Shown: positions 45,277 through 54,800 of the stretch, in pieces
Layout of the letters: the number at the start of each line of letters is the position of its first letter
Position numbering within the stretch: the stretch's first letter is position 1
NCBI RefSeq assembly: GCF_965363235.1
Contig: NC_134843.1
Span: 5,270,001-5,334,000, forward strand
From: Mytilus galloprovincialis
Lineage: Eukaryota; Mollusca; Bivalvia; Mytilida; Mytilidae
DNA length: 64,000 bases
Direction of reading: 5' to 3'
The notes under the pieces: model-generated
What the model was told of the DNA's origin: nothing
Databases searched by the model: none
What the model saw: only the letters and a program-made list of their open reading frames with translations
Position numbers and translations under genes: made by a program

Positions 45277-45383
45277 CGTTCCGGCCCCAAACCGATCCGG
45301 CCCCAAGTCAATCCGGCCCCAAGTCGATCCGGCCCAAGTCGATCCGTCCCACGTCGATCCGGCCCCAAGTCGATCCGGCCCCA
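45277..45383. repeat. Left terminal array of GTCGATCCGGCCCCA units
   Basis: Seven units of about 16 bp are present, with TTCC, CAATCC and CCGTCCC variants. It faces the mirror-image array at 49312-49411. Confidence 0.9.
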
Positions 45384-46129
45384 TAATAAAATATGAATAA
45401 ACTGTATTGATTTTGGAGGAATTTGTGACACATTTCAACAGTATAAATGGAATTTTTAAAAAGTGTCCGATGATGGGTGACAAAAGGTAAGTATTGAAGT
45501 ACCAGTTAACGAACTATTTTAAATCGATACGAAAATGAGAGTTAATGTGTCGTTGGTTGTATAGCACTTTCAACATATTTTAAAATATGAAGTTATTTTC
45601 AATGATAACTTTAACTTTGAATGTCTTGGCGATTTCATTTTGTTTAGTTCATACACAGAATATCTAAATACATATTTACTGGAACCTATAAAAATTAACT
45701 AATCATAATGACTTGATGGTACTATGCGGTATTGGTTATGCTCAATGTCAAAGGCAGTACAGTAATAATTAAATATATTAAATTTATGAATTGTTCTACA
45801 TTTATTATATTTAACGATTTTGCTTGATGTTTTCTTTTTTATATAAATAATTCTTACCTCAAAAGTCAGATCTTTAGGTTCCTCTGGACGCAATTTCTCT
45901 CGAAGTCTGTTTACTGAACGCTCCACATAGCCTCGGCTGGGTAGGTTGAAGTCGTCGTCGCTTACTACTTCCATTGCTGTGTCGACGATGTCACCAGCTG
46001 ATACATACGGCTGTTCTTCTGCTGCTTTAAGAGCCTAAAATATAAACATAGATTATAATATTTACCTAAAAAAAGAACTATTAATCTGTATCTATTTTTT
46101 ATCATTCTAGTTAGGGAATGGTCATTATT

Positions 46130-46270
46130 TATCAGCTGAAGGGGTCGGTTAAAATTTTTGATATAAAATTTTATGTTGGGAACCCCCCCATTCTTTTATA
46201 AAACCACATAATGACCCCCCCCTAAGAACATAATTTCAAAAGTTTGACCCCCCCCCCCCAAAAAAAAAAA
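46130..46270. repeat. C-tract repeat inside MULE intron
   Basis: AACCCCCCCATTC, ATGACCCCCCCCTAAGAACA and TTTGACCCCCCCCCCC belong to one diverged element; the A-rich stretch after it is low-complexity. Confidence 0.45.
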
Positions 46271-46744
46271 TAAAAAAATAAAGAATTCCCAGTTGTGTTG
46301 AGGAGATGATGACCAGCTACATAGTAACCGGCTTTGAGAAGCTCTGAGTATAACAAACAGCTTGTCTTCTTGTTTTTTTTTTCAAAAAGGAATATATGAT
46401 ACATGCATGTAGAAAAATAGAAAAAAATATACAGAAAATTGTATGTTCCAATTTATTAATTTATTTTACTGCAACCTATAATTCTACAAATTTTATCAGT
46501 ATACTGGTAGATAAACTTTCAATACTGACTGTTATTTTAATCCCAATCACAGGCCCTTGTATCTGATTTTTTTTTAACCTTTGAACTTTAAAATATCTAG
46601 TTATGAATGGAGGGGGGGGGTTCAGGATTCCAATGTACAAATGATTTAGGAAGTGCAAATAAAATAACACTGATAAAATGGTTCTTGTACTTTCTTGTCC
46701 TTTCTTGATTAAATATGTAAATGATTTATTTGAGATAATGAAAT

Positions 46745-46870
46745 ATACAACCAAGCCAGGAACCTCTGGCCTTTCTTTGTTTTGTACAGATGTATGTTTT
46801 AAGAGCTTAGTGTGTTATCAATTTTCTCTGAACAAGTACACATTTTTGTTTAGGGGCCCCAGCTGAATAT
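46745..46870 (+). repeat. Penelope-like tail fragment
   Basis: AAGCCAGGAACCTCTGGCCT, TTGTTTTGTACAGATGTATG and TTTAGGGGCCCCAGCTGAAT follow the order GGAAGCCTCTGGCC… and TTTAGGGACCAGCTGAAAG of 16405-16535. Confidence 0.5.
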
Positions 46871-47182
46871 ATTTGTTTTTTTTCCAAATCATATAGTGTA
46901 TATTGTTGAGTGTGTGTGAATACCATGGTGCCCATCCCATCAAGTTTTTTTGTTATTAAGGTCTGAAATATGGATAGGATATCTGAGAATGGATAAAATT
47001 TACAGAAAAATGGACCAAATATGAATAAAAGGAGAAAAGGGCAAAAAATACTAACGAATAGAAAAATATTACCTTAATAAAAATTAAAGAATACAGAAGG
47101 GATATACCTATAAATCGAGATCTATCATCTTTTATTCTTATTTGATATCTTTGTAATAATTTCATAAAATAAGTATACGTAT

Positions 47183-47612
47183 TACCACGTGACTAACTCG
47201 AATAATTCAAGCCCTTTCCGTGTCCGATTTTCTCCCACACGAGGGCTTGAACTCCTTGTGATCATTGGCCGCGTCGCCTGCTCTCTGTGAGAGAGAGCCA
47301 ATCAGCGGCGATCAGGATATGAGTCTGCGCAACTCTCTTGAAATTGTCTTACCAAACACGTGTGTTCAATTAACACAAATCCGAAAATAATTAATTAACA
47401 TCAATTAACATCAGTTTACATCATTTATCATCAATTAACATCCGGAACTCCTCCTTCTTTAGCTGCCAATTTAAATCAAAATTCCCATATTGCAAAGCGG
47501 TGTGAATTTTCCGGTTGACGGTCTTGATCGAGGAAGACGTTCAGGCGATAATGTAGCCTTCGTAGATCAGCGGAATATAACGACTGAATTATTCGGGTTA
47601 CCACGTGACGGA
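47183..47612. mobile_element. ~430-bp inverted-repeat element inside the MULE intron
   Basis: The left end ACCACGTGACTAACTCGAAT with AATTCA and the right end TGAATTATTCGGGTTACCAC with GTG are imperfect inverted repeats. The interior is less AT-rich (CACACGAGGGCTTGAACTCC, TGTGAGAGAGAGCCAATCAG) and has four AATTAACATC repeats near 47390-47440. The 78-codon frame at 47490-47726 runs across its edge and is not supported. Confidence 0.5.
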
Positions 47613-47937
47613 CATATAACTAACATGCATCCTTGCTTTCATCAAAATAATTATATATACACACCCATTTCATCTCAAGAATCACATCAAAATGATTTAA
47701 ACACTATCATGACTATAGAAAGTTAATTATGCATGTCCAGAAACCTTTCCAACTCACTGTTTCCTGTGGTCAAAACTAGGGGGAAACGTTTCATAGAGTT
47801 GTTAATTTATTGATTGTAAATTTACACAACTGTGATAAGGAGTGATCAGATTCAGTGCCCTTGAGAAATTAGGCATATCCTGCTGCACGGTGCTTTACAT
47901 TTTACACTATCAAAGATTTAATAAATAGATATAAAAA

Positions 47938-48015
47938 AGAAGATGTGGTATGATTGCCAATGAGACAACTATCCACAGAAGACCAAAATGACAGACATTA
48001 ACAACTATAGGTCAC
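47938..48015 (-). repeat. GCCAATGAGACAAC-type repeat end
   Basis: GAAGATGTGGTATGATTGCC, AATGAGACAACTATCCACAG and AACAACTATAGGTCACTG form a good copy of the common terminal segment. Confidence 0.75.
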
Positions 48016-49311
48016 TGTACGCCTTATTTCACAGATCGCACACTCACTTCAATTTTGTCAACATTTATATACAAGTCAGACATAAAAACCTTTATTGTGT
48101 GACCCCCCCCCCCCCCCTAGTTAAAATATTTTAGGATTCATTATCAAATAATAATAATAATTAAATTATTTCCTTGCTACATGCGATTAAATAATATTAC
48201 TAATAAAGATGTTAAAAAAAAATTTCTTTTCATGGAGAATAGTTTACTTAAATACAATATATATATTTTAGTAGTATTTTCTAATACAATTCTATTAACT
48301 TACAGCTTCTGGTTCAGGTTCAGGTGCAGCTTCAGGTTCAGCTTCAGGTTCAGGTTCTGGTTCAGGAGCTACATCTGGCTCAGCTGGCATACACTCGATG
48401 CACCTGAAGATTACATCTATTTCTGCATTTACCATGCGTCTGTATTCCAGTTGAGATACTCCTATAAATGAAATAAAGGATAATAAAAATCTGTCTTTAT
48501 AATGTAGAATGAAAATAATACAAATTCATGATGCAAAAATGTAACATAAATATTTCATGCAAACATATAATACAAATATATGATGTAAATATATGATTCA
48601 AATTTTTGAACTAATTGAACTCTTTTTCTATTCAGCTTTTTACCATTTTACACATGAAAAACACGCAAATTAACATTCTGAAATTTGAAACAAAACTATA
48701 TAGTATACTGTATAAAAACTTATATACAAAATTACAGTTTGATGATATTAAAGAAAAAAGGCAAATTAGAAACTTACCAGTATTGCATAGACGGTGTTGC
48801 CACTTTGAACATCCCTCACACTGAAGTGCATGCTGTCGAGGTCTAACAGGTTGGAGACAAACCACACAAGGAAACGCCATTGTGATATTAAAAATAAAAG
48901 CATTCTGTCTTCTCTTTTATAGATAGGATTCGGCAAATCAAACAAAATTTCTCAATTTGAGAAATTTTAAGAACTTAAAAGAAAAACAAAGTTTGTATGT
49001 ATCAGCTTGGGGATCGGCTTGTACCGTTGTGTATGTAACTATTTGTTATTACACAAGATGAAAGACTTGTTAGAATCAAAGTCAATTGAAAGAAATTGCT
49101 AATTACTGCTGATTAATGTTGATGTTTGAATTGTTTTAATTATAATTATACCCGATAATCTTGAAAACTTGTAATAAAAACATAATCAATCTAGTTGTTT
49201 TATACTCATCTGAAGATTTACAACTATTACATTATAATAAAAATCATAAACATTTTTTAATAACATCATTTATATATCTTTATTTCTGTTCCCTATAAAT
49301 ATATTTTTTAT

Positions 49312-49411
49312 TGGGGCCGGATCGACTTTACATATGGGCCGGATCGACGTGGGGCCGGATCGACGTGGGACGGATCGACTTGGGCCGGATCGACGTGGGG
49401 CCGGATCGACC
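49312..49411. repeat. Right terminal array of GTCGATCCGGCCCCA units (inverted)
   Basis: Six units occur in the orientation GGGGCCGGATCGACGT; the third-from-end GGGACGGATCGACTTG unit mirrors the CCGTCCC unit of the left array. Confidence 0.9.
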
Positions 49412-49527
49412 CGAAAGCCATAGGGAAGCCCTATACGGAACAAATCTACTGTGAAAATAAAACAATTACTGTTTAATCTTTTCCATATTGCAACAATTTG
49501 ACTTAATACAGTTTGTATAAAACATAT

Positions 49528-50328
49528 ATGTCGGTGACAAAAATATTGAAAGAAAGGAAGAAGTTTTACTCAAAAATTAGAGGTACGGCGTTAGACCGAG
49601 AAACATACCTTTTTACTGATAGTAAAGGAGTTGGATTACAAGAATTTACACCGAATTCCGTTAAAGGAAATTTCAAAGTAATATACAAAAGAGGGGCAAC
49701 CATAGAAAATAAACATCATATTGGAGACCTACTTCAAAAACTAAAATCGTCACCATCAGATAACCCAATAGTTTACATATGGTTAGGCACTTGTGAAATT
49801 ACAAGGAAAGTAAATAGAATAATAGAAACAAGAAAATACCCATACCAAAGCATAGAATTCTTTCTGACCAAATACAGAGAAGTAAAAAAACAAATTCAAG
49901 ATTTAAAACCAGGCAGCACAGTATTGTTTATAGACTGTCCATATTATTCTATAACTAGAGCAAACAATAAATATGCAATTAGAAGAGAAGGCAATGAAAG
50001 ACCGAAACCAAATAAAAAACCATCTCTAGTGATAAATAAATTTAAAAAGAACAGATTAGTACAGTTATCAACAGAAATTGACAATCAAGTATGCAATCAA
50101 GTTGATTACTACAATCGTCAGATAAAACTAATCAACAGAAATACAGCAACTCCTAGGCTATCACAAGATTTAATAATATCAAATAAATCAAAAAAGGACA
50201 GAAGGGTAAGATATAGGAAAAACTATAATCTGCTACAAGACGGTGTACATCCAACACGAACTATAGCAAAGCTATGGATTTATAAACTCATTGATCTAGC
50301 GCTAGAACTATCAGAAGATAGGTGTTAG
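49528..50328 (+). CDS. LINE ORF with SGNH/GDSL esterase-like domain (266 aa)
   Basis: Read from the first ATG (MSVTKILKERKK). SGNH blocks are visible. Block I is LFTDSKGVGL with Ser32 in the nucleophile position. A Gly block RGATIEN follows near residue 64. Block III is WLGTCEIT near residue 96, where the usual Asn is Cys. Block V is DGVHP with Asp238 and His241. The Ser-Asp-His triad is thus kept and the oxyanion Asn is changed. The region between is Lys/Asn-rich. Esterase domains occur in ORF1 of some CR1-type LINEs, where membrane or lipid contact has been suggested; the role here is unknown. The frame is intact. In-frame TTG upstream (49513) is not needed. Confidence 0.78.
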   Translation: MSVTKILKERKKFYSKIRGTALDRETYLFTDSKGVGLQEFTPNSVKGNFKVIYKRGATIENKHHIGDLLQKLKSSPSDNPIVYIWLGTCEITRKVNRIIETRKYPYQSIEFFLTKYREVKKQIQDLKPGSTVLFIDCPYYSITRANNKYAIRREGNERPKPNKKPSLVINKFKKNRLVQLSTEIDNQVCNQVDYYNRQIKLINRNTATPRLSQDLIISNKSKKDRRVRYRKNYNLLQDGVHPTRTIAKLWIYKLIDLALELSEDRC

Positions 50329-50339
50329 ACAAACTTATT

Positions 50340-50875
50340 ATAAGGAAGCCTTATTATAAGCTGAATGACTCTTATAGGGAAGCCCTAAATGAGTTGGATA
50401 TATATAGCAAATGTAACAATTTAGAATAAATAGGGAAGCCCTGTTTGTCTATATTTAGAATTCAAGGAAATAAATTATAGGGAAGCCCTATAAAATAAAC
50501 AAAGGTGACCCATACTGGAAAGAGTACAAATGAGAGTGGAAAATATTTTTTTATTTAGGATAGGGAAGCCCTATACTATAAATAAAGGTGTCCCAGTCTG
50601 GAAAAAGTACAAGTAAGAGTTGAAAATATTTAATTTAGGATAGGGAAGCCCTATACTACAAGCTCAAGGGTAAATCAATAAAGGATAACATAAGATAACA
50701 GTAATAGTTAGGGAAGCCCTACTACACATACAAGGACAGTTATTTTAATCTTAAGAGTAAGATAGAGAAGCTCTATCATACAACGAAAGCAAATAGGTAA
50801 TAATTAGATTTTTAGGGAAGCCCTAGAATCATATTATCACTGTCTCAACTAGATAATAGATAGAGAAGCTCTATC
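50340..50875 (+). promoter_or_regulatory. Array of ten AAG-triloop hairpins between LINE ORFs
   Basis: Hairpins lie at 50340-50354, 50375-50387, 50432-50442, 50475-50493, 50560-50574, 50640-50654, 50709-50721, 50761-50777, 50811-50827 and 50859-50875. The core is invariably G-AAG-C. Most stems read TAGGG/CCCTA. Others read TAAGG/CCTTA or GATAGAG/CTCTATC, with both strands of the stem changed together. The ~80-base units around 50490-50650 are also duplicated (AAAGGTGWCCCA, TGGAAARAGTACAA). One more hairpin is at 49420-49434. The array fills the untranslated stretch before the PHD ORF, so a role in translation initiation, RNA stability or protein binding is plausible but unproven. Confidence 0.85.
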
Positions 50876-50895
50876 AACTATCAAGAGAAGGCGTA

Positions 50896-51870
50896 ATGAC
50901 GAGACGTAACAGAGGTACATCAGTAGATGTAATGAACGAAGAACCATGGGAATGTAAAATCTGCTCAACAATATATAAAGACCCAAATGCTAAACTTCTA
51001 GAATGCCAGAGATGCAAGGACCACTTCTGTATCAAGTGCCTTAATAAATCAAAACCAGAATATGACCTTCTAAGCAAAACAGACTCAATGTGGTTCTGCG
51101 TCCCATGTAGGAAAACAGTAGAAGAACACATAGTTACTGATCTAAAGATAGAGGCGAGATGTAAGGAGATAATGGCAAATTATGAGCAGAGAATACAATT
51201 TTTAGAATTAGCTGTTGACACTAAATGTGACGAGACAAGAGTTAGGGAAATAGTAGAAGAATCAATAATTAAAAATAGCTGTGATAAAGAAATGATCAGA
51301 GAAATAGCTAAAGATGAAGCTACTAAAACAGAGGACGCTGTACATAAAAAAATGGAGGAAGCTGAAAATAAGGGAACAGGGCCGCAAAAGAAAGCAACAG
51401 TTACAACAGTGATAGAAGAGATGAATGAAAGAAAAGCAAGAGAGAAAAACCTGATTATATTTGGCATTACAGAAAATCAATCCGAGGTTAAACAAGAAAG
51501 AATAGACCATGATACAGAGAAAATAAATGAACTTTTTTATGATGCAAAAATACACCTGGAGGAAGGAAATATAATGAAAGCCAAAAGGCTAGGGAAGTAC
51601 GATAGTAAGAAAGATAGTAGACCCTTATTGGTTAATCTTAAAAGCATAGACTCGAAACTCACTCTATTCAAAAATATGCATTATATCAGAGGTATACCAA
51701 AATATGAGAAAGTCAACGTTAGTAATGACCTGACACAAAGTGAAAGAGAACAGGAGAAAGTACTATGGGCAGAGGCAAAAAAGCTACAAGAACAATGCAT
51801 ATCGGGGGAATACCAATACAAAGTAAGAGGACCACCCTGGGCCAGAAAAGTGATAAGAATAAAGAAGTAG
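50896..51870 (+). CDS. LINE ORF with PHD-like zinc finger and coiled coil (324 aa)
   Basis: An N-terminal zinc finger has C20, C23, C37, C40, C45, C48, C68 and C71 (CKIC, CQRC, CIKC, CVPC). The position usually held by His in a PHD finger is Cys45. Residues about 75-180 are charged and helical, suggesting a coiled coil. KNLIIFGITENQSE near residue 186 and a basic C-terminus (VRGPPWARKVIRIKK) resemble the RRM-like and C-terminal parts of CR1-type ORF1 proteins, which bind RNA. The end overlaps the next ORF by 106 bases in another frame. Start chosen at the first ATG, 21 bases after the last hairpin. Confidence 0.88.
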   Translation: MTRRNRGTSVDVMNEEPWECKICSTIYKDPNAKLLECQRCKDHFCIKCLNKSKPEYDLLSKTDSMWFCVPCRKTVEEHIVTDLKIEARCKEIMANYEQRIQFLELAVDTKCDETRVREIVEESIIKNSCDKEMIREIAKDEATKTEDAVHKKMEEAENKGTGPQKKATVTTVIEEMNERKAREKNLIIFGITENQSEVKQERIDHDTEKINELFYDAKIHLEEGNIMKAKRLGKYDSKKDSRPLLVNLKSIDSKLTLFKNMHYIRGIPKYEKVNVSNDLTQSEREQEKVLWAEAKKLQEQCISGEYQYKVRGPPWARKVIRIKK

Positions 51871-54800
51871 TGAAAAAAAGTTCAAAGGATGTAAATAAAA
51901 CTGTAAAAAATAGGGAAAAGGTTTTTAACGGCGAAAATGTAAATAGTTTTGCAGTTCTACCCAAATTGAACTGTTTTTATACAAATGCAGACCAGCTATT
52001 CAACAAATTATCCGAATTAATAGTAAGAGCAAGGGATAATAAACCAAATATAATTGGAATAACAGAAGTTAAACCAAAGGTTAATATGTACAAACCATCC
52101 AAGGCAGAATACTCATTACCAGAGGTGGGAAACTATAAAATGTATGAGAAAAATCTAGAAACGGATGAAGGAAGAGGACTACTATTATATATAGACTCAA
52201 ATCTTGAATCGACAGAAGTAAATATGGAAGCCCAATTCCAAGAAAACATATTTATTAAGATCAAACTTAACCAGAATGACAAATTATTGATAGGCCTAAT
52301 ATACAGATCACCATCTAACAACACAAAGGAATATAATGATAAACTAACGGAACTAATATCGGAAGCAACTCAGAAAGGTTTTTCGCATATACTTATTATG
52401 GGAGACTTTAATTACCCAGCAATAGATTGGGAGATATGGAACACAAAAGGAGAAAATGAAAATAGCATCGAAAACAGATTTTTAGATTCGATACAAGAAA
52501 ATTTCCTATTCCAACATACAATCAAACCAACAAGATGGAGAGGTACAGATACTCCGCATACCTTAGATTTGATATTGACGAACGAAGAAGAAATGATTAG
52601 TAATCTAGAATACATGAGCCCTCTAGGGAAAAGTGACCACTGTGTATTGTCCTTTGACTACAACTGTTATATAAACATTAAGAACAAACCAAGAATAGCT
52701 AAGCTGTATGACCATGGGAACTACCATGATTTTAAACTAGAATTGGATAAGATAAATTGGCAGGAAGAAATTAAAGATGACTTTTCTGTCGACACAAACT
52801 GGAAATACTTTTTAACCACTCTAAATGAATTAGAACAAAGATTCGTACCAACAAAAAAAATGACACAAATTGGAAAGAAGAAAAACGCTTTCCCAGTAGA
52901 CAAAAAAACCAGAGAATTAATTAAGAGGAAAAATATACTGTCAAAGAAAATTGTAACCAATCAAGACCCGGAAATTAGAGCTGAGTATAACAGAGTAAGG
53001 AATAAAACAAAATCATCAGTTAATAAACTTAAGAAGAAATTTGAGAAGGGATTATCAGAAAATGCAAAAGCAAACCCAAAAGCTATTTGGAGTTACGTAA
53101 AATCAAAGTCCAAGACAAGGGAAGGTATTGGTGATCTACACACTGATCCCGACGATACTAAATCTCCAAAAACAGATGACGATAAAGAAAAAGCGGAAAT
53201 ATTATCAGAATACTTTGCAAGTGTATTTACACAAGAACCAGATGGCGAAATCCCTGTACCAAATTCAATAAATATTGCAAATGAATTAACTGAATTAAAA
53301 ATCAACAAAGATATGATAATGAAACACTTAAAAAAGCTAAAGATTGATAAATCACCAGGTCCTGATAAATTACACCCCAGACTGCTTCGGGAAACAATGG
53401 AAAGTATAGCTGAACCCTTGAGCTTGATCTTTAACCAATCATTGAATGAAAAGACAGTACCAAAAGAATGGAAGAATGCACTTGTTAGCGCTATATTTAA
53501 AAAAGGAAACAAATCGCAAGCAAAAAATTACCGCCCAGTGAGTCTAACATCAGTTGTTTGTAAGATATTGGAGAAAATCATAAGAGAACACATAATACAG
53601 CATATGAAGCTAAACAGGTTATTCTCAAATAAGCAGTACGGTTTTATCTCGGGGAGATCAACATCATTGCAATTACTGGAGGTAATTGACAAATGGACAG
53701 AGGCTATAGACGATGGGTATGAGGTAGATTGTGTATATACAGACTTTGTGAAAGCATTTGATACAGTACCACACAAAAGGCTACTAAAGAAAATTGAAAA
53801 TTATGGAATAAAAAACCCTATACTAGATTGGATACAAGATTTTCTATCAAATAGGCAACAAAGAGTCTCAATAAATGGTGAAGCATCAGAATGGAAGGAT
53901 GTTACCTCAGGAATACCGCAAGGCTCGGTACTAGGACCACTCTTATTTGTACTCTACATCAATGACTTACCGGAAGGAGTTAACTCAGATGCTTACTTAT
54001 TTGCTGATGATACAAAAATCTTTAAAATAATAAAGGAAGACGGAGACCATGAAACATTACAAAAGGATTTAGACAAATTAGAAAAATGGAGTGATACATG
54101 GTTACTCAAGTTTCATCCAGAAAAATGTAAACATATAAACATTAGCAAAAAATCAAAGCAATATATTGAAAAATATAATCTACTAGGAAAAGAAATAAGC
54201 AGATGCAAAGAAGAGAAGGATATAGGGGTAGTCATTGATGAAGAATTATCCTTTGAAAAGCATATATGTGAGAAAGTAAATAAAGCAAATTCAATTTTTG
54301 CGGCATTAAGAAGATCATTCAAAAATCTAAATGCAGAAATCTTTATTCCATTATATAAAACACTAGTAAGAACACATCTAGATTATGCAAGTTCAGTATG
54401 GGCACCTTTTAAGAAAAAATATATCGATAAAATTGAAAGTGTACAAAAGAGAGCTACAAAACAAATACCGGGACTTAAAAACCTAAGCTACGAAGAAAGG
54501 CTAAAGAAATTAAAATTACCGACACTAGCGTACAGAAGAATAAGAGGGGACATGATTGAAACCTATAAGATCATACACAATAAATATGACCCGGAAACTA
54601 GTACTTTCCTAAAACTGATGTCGAGCACAGAGAATAGGCACAGTACTAGAACTAATAGCAGTAAAATCGTTCATCAAAGGTTTAATACTAATCTTAGGAA
54701 AAATAGTTTTACGGTGAGAATATCAAAAACCTGGAACAAACTACCAGAAAAAGTGGTTAAGGCACCGTCTGTTAATGCCTTTAAAAACAGACTTGACAAT

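Larger units (their letters stand above)
45858..48880 (-). pseudogene. PHD-finger N-terminus of a probable MULE transposase (three exons, 3' part missing)
   Basis: Exons 48880-48778, 48461-48304 and 46034-45858 join with GT-AG sites and matching phases (1, 0) to 146 open codons. A canonical C4HC3 PHD finger is seen: C5, C8, C21, C24, H29, C32, C55 and C58 (CVVC, CEGCSKWQHRLC, RCIEC). A PEPEPEPEAEPEA linker follows, then SAGDIVDTAMEVVSDDDF and VNRLREKLRPEEPKDLTFE. I recall this arrangement from the N-terminus of mollusc MULE transposases, upstream of the catalytic DDE region. The last exon ends in a good donor (GAG/GTAAGA) but no downstream exon lies in the 470 bases before the left TIR. The gene is therefore truncated. 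It could also be a host fragment captured by the transposon. Confidence 0.6.
45269..49418. mobile_element. MULE-like DNA transposon, deletion derivative, ~4.15 kb
   Basis: The left terminus (45269-45385) and right terminus (49312-49418) are inverted copies built of ~16-bp units GTCGATCCGGCCCCAA. Irregular units (GGCCCAAG and CCGTCCCACG) lie in the same order in both, so this is a true TIR with internal tandem repeats. A 10-bp direct repeat flanks it. Inside, minus-strand exons at 48880-45858 encode a PHD finger and a linker that resemble the N-terminus of MULE-type transposases. No catalytic domain is present before the left TIR. Intron 2 of that gene has swollen with other repeats (46130-48120). 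The class is inferred from TSD length and the gene remnant. Confidence 0.65.

Noticed and set aside
45171-45483. Repetitive frames across the GTCGATCCGGCCCC array
   Set aside because: They are shadows of the terminal repeat array of the MULE-like unit, without coding support.
45486-45493. Plus-strand splice donor AAAAG/GTAAGT after a short ATG frame
   Set aside because: The upstream frame is only a few codons (MMGDKR-like) and no acceptor or partner exon could be identified.
48181-48471. Plus-strand ORF rich in Phe/Arg
   Set aside because: It is the antisense of the PEPEPEPEAEPEA linker exon on the minus strand.
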